NCBI RefSeq assembly: GCF_018449695.1
Contig: NZ_JAAVUY010000025.1
Location: forward strand, 1-64,000
Direction of reading: 5' to 3'
DNA from: Bradyrhizobium sp. dw_411
GTDB taxonomy: Bacteria > Pseudomonadota > Alphaproteobacteria > Rhizobiales > Xanthobacteraceae
DNA: 64,000 bases
Program-made: the position numbers and the translations under genes
Shown here: positions 26,839 to 34,900 of the stretch, piece by piece
Layout: the number at the start of each line of letters is the position of its first letter
Numbering within the stretch: position 1 is the stretch's first letter
The notes under the pieces: generated by a model
The model's database searches: none
What the model was told of the DNA's origin: nothing
What the model saw: the letters and a program-made list of their open reading frames with translations, nothing else

Positions 26839-27585
26839 CTACAGTTCAAGCTGCACTGGCCGTTTTATCTTTGGCTTCCGTTGCCCCGCTGACATAGCTA
26901 GGTTGCGTTCACGCGAGACGATCCGCAAAGTCGCGGCGCCTCGATGAAATTGCCGAAATGCCTCCGCTGCGGAAGTGTCGACGAAGCTGGTCGTTATCTG
27001 AGCATCCGCCGGTGGCGAGAGAACTCCAACGGGAACGCCATGTTGCCATCCTCGCGCTGCACGAAAACTCACGACCAGTTGCCCAAACGTCGGATAGGCA
27101 TGGTCCAAATGAGCCTCGGCGAATGTGATCAACTCGTCCGACAGATCGCACGGTACGCGGCCGGCCTCATCGCCGTGGGTCTCAAAATGGCGCTTCTTCG
27201 CGGTGAGAAGATCGGCCGCGACCGCCCCTCGGCAGGCATCGTAGAATTCCTGCGCGTTCGATTTCGGCTGGCCCTTCACGGCACTGATGTAGCTGAAATC
27301 GGTGTCGGTCCCGTCGGTCCTATGGACCCAAAAGCCAGGTGTCGAATATCCCTCTCCGACGTTTCGGCGTCGGAAAAAGTGCTCGACACCGGATCCGATC
27401 TTTGCGGGGCTGTCGGTGATGACGGCATCGTAGCGCTCAAGGAGGGCAACCAGATCATCATGATCCGAGCGATCTTCCACGACCTCGTTGTCAGAATGGC
27501 GGGCAAGCATATCCTTGAAATGGGCTAACGCCGTTGTCTGCGTTTTCCAGGACCGACCGTTCGGCAAATTGATCGACTTCGCCAT
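26839..27585 (-). CDS. DUF3223 domain protein
   Basis: A 248-residue protein. Residues about 10-105 match DUF3223, a fold shared with the plant DCL proteins: the segment RSWKTQTTALAHFKDMLARH, LVALLERYDAV, KIGSGVEHFFRR and DGTDTDFSYISAVKG. The rest is helical and unassigned, with a lysine-rich end. DUF3223 proteins have no settled function, and several occur near restriction and defence genes. Here the gene directly precedes and is coupled with the nuclease-STAND gene. GTG at 27588 and ATG at 27585 are alternative starts. A run of ten G residues on the coding strand lies right before them (see the repeat at 27588-27597). Confidence 0.75.
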   Translation of the reverse strand: MAKSINLPNGRSWKTQTTALAHFKDMLARHSDNEVVEDRSDHDDLVALLERYDAVITDSPAKIGSGVEHFFRRRNVGEGYSTPGFWVHRTDGTDTDFSYISAVKGQPKSNAQEFYDACRGAVAADLLTAKKRHFETHGDEAGRVPCDLSDELITFAEAHLDHAYPTFGQLVVSFRAARGWQHGVPVGVLSPPADAQITTSFVDTSAAEAFRQFHRGAATLRIVSRERNLAMSAGQRKPKIKRPVQLEL

Positions 27586-27587
27586 CA

Positions 27588-27597
27588 CCCCCCCCCC
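27588..27597 (-). repeat. G10 tract at start of DUF3223 gene
   Basis: Ten consecutive C bases on plus (G10 on the coding strand) directly precede the ATG of the DUF3223 gene. An ATG at 27599-27597 uses the first G. With nine further G it reads ATG, three Gly codons, then TGA, overlapping the gene's ATG as TGATG. One more G, or two fewer, would instead put this upstream ATG in frame with the gene. The tract could therefore vary translation by slippage. Confidence 0.6.
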
Positions 27598-27664
27598 ATC
27601 GCATCTCTGTTAACGCCGTCTCACGTGCTGCGGTGCCTCAGCCAGTAAGAGGTCTTCGATGCTC

Positions 27665-28564
27665 TTACACAACAGTTTTTCGAATGAGATCGGCGCTGTC
27701 CGAAAGCATCGCGCGCTGCAAATTCATTTGCGACATCTGTGCGACCCGTGCAGACGGGAGGAAGCGTTTCATCTCGGCGTAGAACGCCGTCGCTGTCGCG
27801 TCCTTTGCCAATTCATCGAGACGGGCATTTGCCTTGACCGCAATATCAGTGGTGCCGTAATCGGCGAATTTCTTCAGAACCATCTCACGATCGGGTGTCG
27901 CGCCGAGCTTGTTGACGAGAAACCAGACGTCCCACACATCGCGGAATTTGAGAACCGCCCTTGCGGTCAACGCGACTGCCTTGTCTGCAAGGATCTCATT
28001 CGGAGTTTCGGCGTTGAGGATCACATCTTGAATCTGGACCAGGCCCGGCGTTGCACTGACCGTCAGCGGCTTGGAGTCGTAGGACGGGACGTTGGCGAAC
28101 TCGATCTTGATGCGCGACTTCGGCGTCTTGGGCGTCGGATTGACCGGCACTACGATCTGCCATGCGGCGACATTAACGTCGCTTCCCTTGACGAGCTCTG
28201 GCTGTGCTGGACGTTTCAGAGCAATCTGCGCGGCATCAATGTCAAAGTCGCGCTGCAGAGTTCGTTTCGTGGTTTCGAGCGCCTTATCAACGAGGGCGTC
28301 GAACTCGACGTCTTTCAGATAGGCGCCGGCCTTGCCGCATACGAAATCGAGGTCCTCGCTGTAGCGCTCGCCGCCATAGCAAAGGCGCAGGGCGGTCCCA
28401 CCCTGAAAGATGACGTGCTGAAGGACGCCCGCCTCGGACAGCGCGGACAGGAGATGGAGATGGATGGCCTCCTTCATCAAATTCTGGTCCATGCCCGCTT
28501 CGATCCCGCGGCGTTGGATGAAGGCGTCGATTGCGCTCTTAAGCCCGCCCGCTTTGCTGCTCAT
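27665..28564 (-). CDS. abiEii: AbiEii-type nucleotidyltransferase toxin
   Basis: A 299-residue nucleotidyltransferase toxin of type IV toxin-antitoxin systems. The nucleotidyltransferase motif is intact: FQGGTALRLCYGGERYSEDL then DF (the G-G/S ... D-x-D signature near residues 53-76), followed by KIEFANVPSYDS and a helical C-terminal half with DVWDVWFLV. Toxins of this family transfer nucleotides to tRNA or other RNA and stop growth, and some AbiE pairs abort phage infection. The gene overlaps its AbiEi partner by 26 bases. It is 76-80 bases upstream of the DUF3223 gene on the same strand. Confidence 0.9.
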   Translation of the reverse strand: MSSKAGGLKSAIDAFIQRRGIEAGMDQNLMKEAIHLHLLSALSEAGVLQHVIFQGGTALRLCYGGERYSEDLDFVCGKAGAYLKDVEFDALVDKALETTKRTLQRDFDIDAAQIALKRPAQPELVKGSDVNVAAWQIVVPVNPTPKTPKSRIKIEFANVPSYDSKPLTVSATPGLVQIQDVILNAETPNEILADKAVALTARAVLKFRDVWDVWFLVNKLGATPDREMVLKKFADYGTTDIAVKANARLDELAKDATATAFYAEMKRFLPSARVAQMSQMNLQRAMLSDSADLIRKTVV

Positions 28565-29114
28565 CTAGGCTCTCTTCCTCCGAAATGGCGTCGGCAAGAA
28601 TTTCTTCGTCAATCAGATTGAGGTTTCTGCCGACACGGCGCAGGTCGCGAATGGCGGTGCGGATCGTGGCTTCCAGCGTTCCGTCATCCTGAACGACAAC
28701 GTCGGTCCCGACCTCGATCTTACGACCTGTATGGGTAAACTCCACCGCGCCCCAAGGCGTCTCGAACCGCCCAGGCGATCCGGTCGTCATGCAGGTCAGG
28801 GCGGTCGTAATCTGCGAGATGACCCCTGCTTCCGAAAGTTTGGATTCCAGGCTGATGTAGTTGATCTCGCGCGGTCGCAGGAAGCGAAGGAGACCGCGCC
28901 GAGCATCCGCCGGCCGCGACCGGGCATGGGGGTTGACGTAGACGCCTCGCGCTGCGCGGATCAGCGCCCCCTGGTCCGAGAGCCGCTTCATCATCAGTTT
29001 GAGGTAAGCTGGGTCGACGCCACCCATCAGCGTCGAAAAGCTGGGGGGCGTGAAGGCCCAGACGCCGGCAACATCGGCCTGGTCAAGCTTCTCGTTGAGG
29101 TCTCGCCGCTTCAT
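28539..29114 (-). CDS. abiEi: AbiEi-type antitoxin and autorepressor
   Basis: A 191-residue type IV antitoxin. The N-terminal half is winged-helix (FSTLMGGVDPAYLKLMMKRL then SDQGALIRAARGVYVNPHAR), and the C-terminal half carries the AbiEi-type antitoxin fold (INYISLESKLSEAGVISQ, FTHTGRKIEVG). It should repress its own operon and counteract AbiEii without forming a stable complex. A 20-bp perfect palindrome lies in the promoter spacer 13-32 bases ahead of the ATG. No ribosome site is seen and the -10 box ends 7 bases before the ATG, so the mRNA is probably leaderless. Confidence 0.87.
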   Translation of the reverse strand: MKRRDLNEKLDQADVAGVWAFTPPSFSTLMGGVDPAYLKLMMKRLSDQGALIRAARGVYVNPHARSRPADARRGLLRFLRPREINYISLESKLSEAGVISQITTALTCMTTGSPGRFETPWGAVEFTHTGRKIEVGTDVVVQDDGTLEATIRTAIRDLRRVGRNLNLIDEEILADAISEEESLDEQQSGRA

Positions 29115-29121
29115 AAGTCAT

Positions 29122-29150
29122 ATTGTAGTTATCAAATTTGATAACTGCAA
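29122..29150 (-). promoter_or_regulatory. abiE promoter with 20-bp palindromic operator
   Basis: On minus, TTGCAG (29150-29145), a 17-base spacer and TACAAT (29127-29122) form a strong sigma70-type promoter. The spacer plus one base on each side is a perfect palindrome, AGTTATCAAA/TTTGATAACT (29127-29146). The transcript would begin at or next to the ATG of abiEi. Binding by AbiEi would block polymerase, as known for other AbiE pairs. Confidence 0.7.
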
Positions 29151-29510
29151 GCCTATTTATAGCAGAATTCGAGGAGTCGGCCATCCCGCAGCAGAAGCTT
29201 GCCCCTGCGGGAGCGCCTGCACCATGCGACCATGTAAGTGGCTCTCGCTGATAGGCCAGAAGCCCTTGCGATCGAGCTCCGTCTGGTAACGGCAATTCAG
29301 ATGCCCGACCAAGTTTCCCAAGCTGAAATTCAGCGTTGCCCCGATCTTCCGGATTTTCCAACCCTTGTCGACAATCCGCCGAGGTCAGCCGGCTCGGTTT
29401 CGCCATGGGTGTGTATGCCATTTCCCGAATATCGCGCCTGGATTGCACTCGAAGTAGGCGAGCAATCCGGCCTATAGTCGCCTCGGTGGAATAAACGGGG
29501 GCATTTGCAG
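29151..29510. other. Divergent intergenic region of the defence island
   Basis: About 360 bases separate abiEi from the Clp-like gene. No convincing gene is seen. One minus-strand frame (about 29385-29164) reads PRRIVDKGWKIRKIGATLNF and on through LVGHLNCRYQTELDRKGF without a start codon. It may be a decayed gene, but I recognise no family. TATAGT at 29473-29478 could be the -10 box of the plus-strand operon. A GGGGG at 29497-29501 serves as the ribosome site for the GTG at 29511. Confidence 0.35.
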
Positions 29511-31334
29511 GTGGGTTCGGTCGAAAAAGCGCGTTGGCTGCGTGACTTACAGCGCTTCCTCCCTCTCCGGAGCCAGTTCGTCCTTTCTGGCAACACGCGA
29601 GACCTCCAAATTCATGAACCGGCACCCGGAACGATCACCGCGGTGCCGCTCGCCCGGGCCCTTCCGGACGCATTGAAAGAGGCAGGGTATCAGCGGATCG
29701 CCAGCTTTGACCTGCTAAACGGCTTCCGCGCTTTGGAGCCCGGCGACGACAGTTTTCTGACACAGCTCGGCCTGACGCCGACGAATGGCACCGCGGCAGG
29801 CGGGCTTGACCTTTTGTCCGCAACGCTTGAACGACTCGTGGGTGCTGACGGCCCGCCTGCGGTCCTAATTATCGACTTCGCCTCACGGCTGATCACGCGC
29901 AACGAGGCGCTTTCGCCGGCAGAGCATCAATTGTTCTCCCGAGCATTGATCCTTTCGCATTCCGCGCGCGCCCGCCCCGCGGGAGACCGCCGCCTGCCAT
30001 TCTTCAATGCGGTTATTTGGATCGTCGACAAAGAAGGCGATCTGCCGGACTGGTTTCTCATCGGCAATCCGCGCGTTCGACACATTCCTATTAGTAAACC
30101 CGACCATACGGCGCGAAGAAGCTTGGTCCGTTCGCTGATGCGAAGTCTTCCAGGCGCTCAAACCGCCGCCGAGGCCGAGGTTGAAAAGTCCATCGAAGGC
30201 TTCGTCGATGAAACCGAAGGACTCCTGCTTGTCGATCTGAGCGCCGTCGCGCAGCTCGCTCGGAGCGAGAATGTCGCATTCGACAGAATCTCGGACGCAG
30301 TGCGACGCTTCAAAGTCGGCGTGACGGAGGATCCTTGGCGCAGGATCAGTCGCGACAAGATCAGTTCGGCAGAGGAGTTCGTGAGGAGGCGGGTAAAGGG
30401 TCAGACCCATGCCGTCACCCACATGCTAGATATTGTGAAGCGCGCCGTTACCGGAATCGGTCAATCCCCGCGGGGTGGACGACCCAGGGGCGTAGCGTTC
30501 CTCGCCGGCCCGACCGGTGTCGGAAAAACCGAGCTCGCAAAGACAATCACAAGCCTGCTGTTCGGGGACGATAGTGCTTACATCCGTTTCGACATGTCGG
30601 AATTCAGCGCGGAGCATTCCGATCAGCGCTTGATCGGCGCGCCCCCCGGCTACGTTGGATATGATGTAGGGGGCGAACTCACCAACGCCGTCCGGGAAAA
30701 GCCGTTCAGCGTCCTTCTGTTCGACGAAATCGAAAAGGCGCACCCACGGATCCTCGACAAATTTCTCCAGGTTCTGGACGACGGCGTTCTGACCTCCGGT
30801 CGCGGCGACCGTGTCTACTTTTCCGAGACTTTCATCGTATTCACTTCCAACCTGGGGATTTACACACCCGGTCCGTCCGGGGAGCGCATCGCCAACGTCA
30901 CGCCCGACGAGACGTTCGATACCGTGAAACGAAAAGTTCGGGGCGAAATCGAAAAGCACTTCAAATCCGTGCTCAACCGACCCGAGATACTGAATCGCAT
31001 CGGAGAGAACGTAATCGTCTTTGACTTCATCCGTCCCGAAGTCGCGGACGATATCTTCGATCAGATGGTCGACGCCCTACTCAACGATGTCGGATCACTG
31101 GGTTACGATGTTTCCCTTTCCAAGAACGCGAGAGCCACGCTCCGCGGCTTATGCTTGGCCGACCTTTCGAACGGTGGCCGTGGCATCCGGAACCAGGTCG
31201 AAGCGCATCTCATCAATCCGCTTTCACGCGCCCTCTTCGACAGTGACGCGCAAACCGACCGCCGATATGAAGTCCAGGAGATCACAACGGGCGCATCGAC
31301 GACGGTTACGTTTGCGAACGGGCCGGTCTCATGA
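29511..31334 (+). CDS. Clp/Hsp100-like AAA+ ATPase
   Basis: A 607-residue protein. Residues about 285-600 are a ClpA/ClpB-type second AAA+ module: VKGQTHAVTHMLDIVKRAV, Walker A GPTGVGKT (333-340), the pore-like loop IGAPPGYVGYDVGG, Walker B LLFDEIEKAHP (D405/E406), sensor FIVFTSNLG and the arginine finger region SVLNRPEILNRIGENVIVF. Residues 1-230 look like a degenerate AAA+ domain (AVLIIDFASRL, NAVIWIVDKEGDLPDWFL) with no Walker A. It lacks the ClpP-binding IGF/L loop as far as I can see, so it probably unfolds or remodels a partner. It is the first of four overlapping genes. The GTG is preferred over TTG at 29505 by spacing to GGGGG. Confidence 0.75.
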   Translation: MGSVEKARWLRDLQRFLPLRSQFVLSGNTRDLQIHEPAPGTITAVPLARALPDALKEAGYQRIASFDLLNGFRALEPGDDSFLTQLGLTPTNGTAAGGLDLLSATLERLVGADGPPAVLIIDFASRLITRNEALSPAEHQLFSRALILSHSARARPAGDRRLPFFNAVIWIVDKEGDLPDWFLIGNPRVRHIPISKPDHTARRSLVRSLMRSLPGAQTAAEAEVEKSIEGFVDETEGLLLVDLSAVAQLARSENVAFDRISDAVRRFKVGVTEDPWRRISRDKISSAEEFVRRRVKGQTHAVTHMLDIVKRAVTGIGQSPRGGRPRGVAFLAGPTGVGKTELAKTITSLLFGDDSAYIRFDMSEFSAEHSDQRLIGAPPGYVGYDVGGELTNAVREKPFSVLLFDEIEKAHPRILDKFLQVLDDGVLTSGRGDRVYFSETFIVFTSNLGIYTPGPSGERIANVTPDETFDTVKRKVRGEIEKHFKSVLNRPEILNRIGENVIVFDFIRPEVADDIFDQMVDALLNDVGSLGYDVSLSKNARATLRGLCLADLSNGGRGIRNQVEAHLINPLSRALFDSDAQTDRRYEVQEITTGASTTVTFANGPVS

Positions 31335-31999
31335 CCGCGAGCATCGCACTGTCGCGCATTCATTTTCCGGTCACGACCCTGGGGCCGGGCCGGCGCATCG
31401 GCATCTGGTTTCAGGGATGCTCGATCCGCTGTCCCGGCTGCATCTCGATGGACACGTGGGCGCCGGGCCGTGGAATCACGACCATCGACGAGGTCATCAG
31501 CGCAGTAACGCAGTGGCTTCCCACTGCCGACGGCATCACCATATCCGGGGGCGAGCCGTTCGATCAGCCCATCGCCCTGCTCGATCTCCTGAGAAGGCTG
31601 CGTTCGCTCACCGAGGCGGACGTGCTCGTATTTACCGGTCACCCGTGGACCAAAGTCAGGGAAACGGTGGATGCTTCCCCCGGCTTGATCGACGCTCTCG
31701 TTACGGACCCGTTCGATGTCAGTCAAAGCCAAACGTTGGCCCTTCGCGGCAGCGACAACCAGCAACTTCACTTCCTCACCGCATTGGGCCAAACCCGCTT
31801 TGCATCCTTCCAAGGGCCGATCACCGAGGTGGAAAGAACCCTGGACGTCATGTTCGATGACCGTGGCGACGCCTGGTTCGCGGGCATACCCGGTCGGGAC
31901 GATTTCCGGCGTTTGCGGGAAATGCTCGAGAACGCCGGCGCAAGCCTCAGCACTTCAGAAGACAAGCGACCGTCGAGCGGCGGGATGCCCGCCCGATGA
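31331..31999 (+). CDS. NrdG-like radical SAM protein
   Basis: A 222-residue radical SAM activase-like enzyme. The iron-sulfur motif is QGCSIRCPGC (C-x3-C-x2-C, about residues 30-37), followed by SAM-binding ISGGEPFDQP and the downstream DVLVFTGHPW and ALVTDPFD blocks of the NrdG/PflA group, which make a glycyl radical on a partner enzyme. No glycyl-radical enzyme or NrdD is seen in the window. The gene overlaps its upstream and downstream neighbours by ATGA, so it belongs to the Clp-like/helicase operon. It may modify an operon protein or a nucleotide. The first residues (ALSRIHFPVTTLGPGRRIGI) match the NrdG entry strand. Confidence 0.82.
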   Translation: MTASIALSRIHFPVTTLGPGRRIGIWFQGCSIRCPGCISMDTWAPGRGITTIDEVISAVTQWLPTADGITISGGEPFDQPIALLDLLRRLRSLTEADVLVFTGHPWTKVRETVDASPGLIDALVTDPFDVSQSQTLALRGSDNQQLHFLTALGQTRFASFQGPITEVERTLDVMFDDRGDAWFAGIPGRDDFRRLREMLENAGASLSTSEDKRPSSGGMPAR

Positions 32000-34900
32000 T
32001 CAGGCTCTGCCCGAACTGCAACACTGAACGGCCTCTTACGGAAATCTTCTGCGAAGGTACGGTCGACGCCCATAACTGCGGATGGGACCTTTCGGCGGTC
32101 GATATCACACTGCCCGGGGTGCCGGCTCCGAAGCCTCAGCCCATACCGACGCTGGTACATGGGCCCGCCTGCAGAAACGGCCACGAGAACTCGCCCGGAG
32201 ATCTCATTTGCAGCGTGTGCGGAGAGCCAGTTGATGAGCGGCCGGCCGACCCGACGCCGGCATCGCAGCCGTCAGCCTCGCCCGAGCCGAACCTCGAGCC
32301 CATCGAGACGGCAATAGACGGTTGGCGGCTACAGGATCGGATGAGTTCATCGAGCACCGTTCGCGAGCGTTTCGCGGCGGTTCGTGAGTCAGACGGTCTA
32401 AGGGGCGTACTTACCCTCTATGCGGCGGGATCCGAGCCGGATGGCGCAATCTACGACCTCCTGCGCAAACTTCCACGTGATCATGTGCCCGAGATCTTCG
32501 CGACCGGGCGATGGTGCGGCCGCGCATACGAAGTGGTCGAAGAATTTACCGGCGGGACGCTCGCCGATCTGCCGCCTGATTTGGAGGGACCGGAAGCGAT
32601 CCGGATCCTGGTCGCCGAACTTGGTCAGGCGCTTCACTCCCTGTCCGAGGCGGGTCTGAGACACCGCGATTTACGTCCTTCGACGATCCTTTTGCGCTCC
32701 CGGGATCCTTTAGATCTCGTCATCACTGGCTTCGGTTCGGCGCGCCTTTCGGAATTCGACCTCGATATCGCCTCTCCACTCGAGACAACGCGCTACATGG
32801 CGCCCGAGGCGATTGCCGGTGGTGTGGCATCGGCCTCCGACTGGTGGAGTATGGGCATGATCCTTCTGGAGCGCGTTACAAGCGGCGCGTGCTTCGAGGG
32901 TATCAACGAGCAAGCCTTCCTGATCCATGTCCTCACCAACGGCGTTCCGCTTCCGGAAAATCTGAATGCCAATATCGAGCTGCTGTTTCGCGGCCTACTC
33001 GCCCGCGACCGTCGACATCGGTGGCAGTGGAAGGAAGTCCAGGCTTGGCTTGCCGGTGAACCAGTCGCGGCACCTGAAGCTGCCGCTCGCCCCGAGGATG
33101 TCGATGGCCGCGCGGCAATTTCTTTGGGAGGCAAGCACTACCGCTCGCCGGGATCCTTTGCGCTGGCGGCGGCCGAAGCGGCCAACTGGGACGCCGCAAA
33201 AGACCTCCTACTGCGTGGCGCGGTGGCGACATGGGCGTCGGAAGCAGATTTCGAGCCGAGAATTCCCTCCGCGCTTCGTCAGTTCGCCAGAGCTGAAGGC
33301 CTGACCGACGACTTGCGGCTTTCGATCGCCCTGAAGACGCTGAACCCGTCCATGCCCTTGATCGTCAGGGGCAACATCGTCACGCCGGGATGGCTCCTCG
33401 ACCATCCGGACGACGGATATAATCTGATAACTGGTCCGGCCCCGGATCTCATCCGGAAGGTCGATCCGGACGATTGGCTCTGGCGCCTCAAGCTGCGGGC
33501 TGAGACAGTCCGAAAACGCCTCCAACAACTCGAAATCGCGATCGACGAAGAAACACTGCGCGTCCACCTACTTTCGACATCCATGGCCCGCCTGGCCGCA
33601 CTCTGGGAGGAAAAGCGGAAGCTGCTTCCCGACACGGACCATGCCGGCGTGGTTTCCCTGATCGAACGTCGCCAGTCGGCCGAGGAGGATCTCGTTATCC
33701 TTCTCAGCGCATCGCCGGGCCAGTTCCGATCCGTCGCCGAGGTGGTTGACGAAGCCGCCAAGGAAGCTTCTACGGCAGGACTGACCGGATTTTCACGCGA
33801 TCCAGCCGCCGCACTGTTGGCGCGGCCTCGACGCGAGATCTACCGCATGATCGACGAGCGCATCGAGAATTTCGCAAGATGCGGCGTCTCCTCCGTCGAC
33901 GAGTGGGCGAACCAGTTCCGCCTTGACCGGAGGATGCCGATCGCGCGCGCGTTGGCGCTGCTCTCGGTCGCTCCGGAAACCTGGAGGCCTCTGCCCAAGC
34001 AGGGATATGTGTCCACGATTTTGGACTTCTTCGCGAAAAGAATCTCCGGCGGAGTACTGCGCGGGCCGCTCACCCGCATGCTTATCGGAAAGACGGCGCG
34101 GGTGGACTTGACCGAGCTTGATACGTCGAGGGTGCCGGCGGCGGAGATTCTCGAGCATCTCCTTTCGCGCGGGACCCGGACGGTCAACGTCGATCCAGCG
34201 GCATTCTCCGAGAACGATGGGTTGGAACGCAGACTCCGTTCGCTGCACTCTCATGCGTTGCTGTACAGGCGCGATACCGGCATCGACGGCCTCTATATGG
34301 CCTTCCCGTTTCTATTGATGCGCGACGGCAGGCCGAACGCAAAGCCCCGCATCGCACCCCTGCTCCTGTGGCCGGCGCGGGTCATTCCGGAAGTCGGCAA
34401 TCGCGGACACGTCACGCTGGGATATGGACGCGAGAGAAGCACCGACGCCGAAGCCGAATACGTCGTCGTCAACCCTGCCCTCGAAGGAATGGTCGGCATT
34501 CAGGAGGCCAAGAGGTGGCAGGAAGCCGCCCAAGAACTCCTTGCACGTGCGACCTTCTCAGCGTTGGACGTGATGGACGCGTTCGGACATCTTGCAACGG
34601 CCGTGGGTAATACGCTGTCCCCCTTGCCGGGTAAGGACGTCAAGGTCGGCGCCCAGGAACGGCAGATCCTTCCGTCCGCCGTTTTGTTCCATCTTGCCTT
34701 CATGGGTCAGGCCGTGATGAAGGATCTCGAATTACTACGGGGTCTACCTCCAAGCGCAACCGCACTTGAGGCCGCACTCCGGCTTTCCGATCACAAGCCT
34801 GAAAGCAATGGTCCGATCTCCGCTCGGGAGATCGAACGGTTTTTCACGGCGGACAGCGACCCCTCGCAGGAGGCGGCCGTCATGGAGGCTCGCCAGGCAC

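Noticed and set aside
29083..29625. A 180-residue minus-strand frame across the divergent promoter region
   Set aside because: It overlaps the abiEi promoter and the start of the Clp-like gene in antisense and shows no family.
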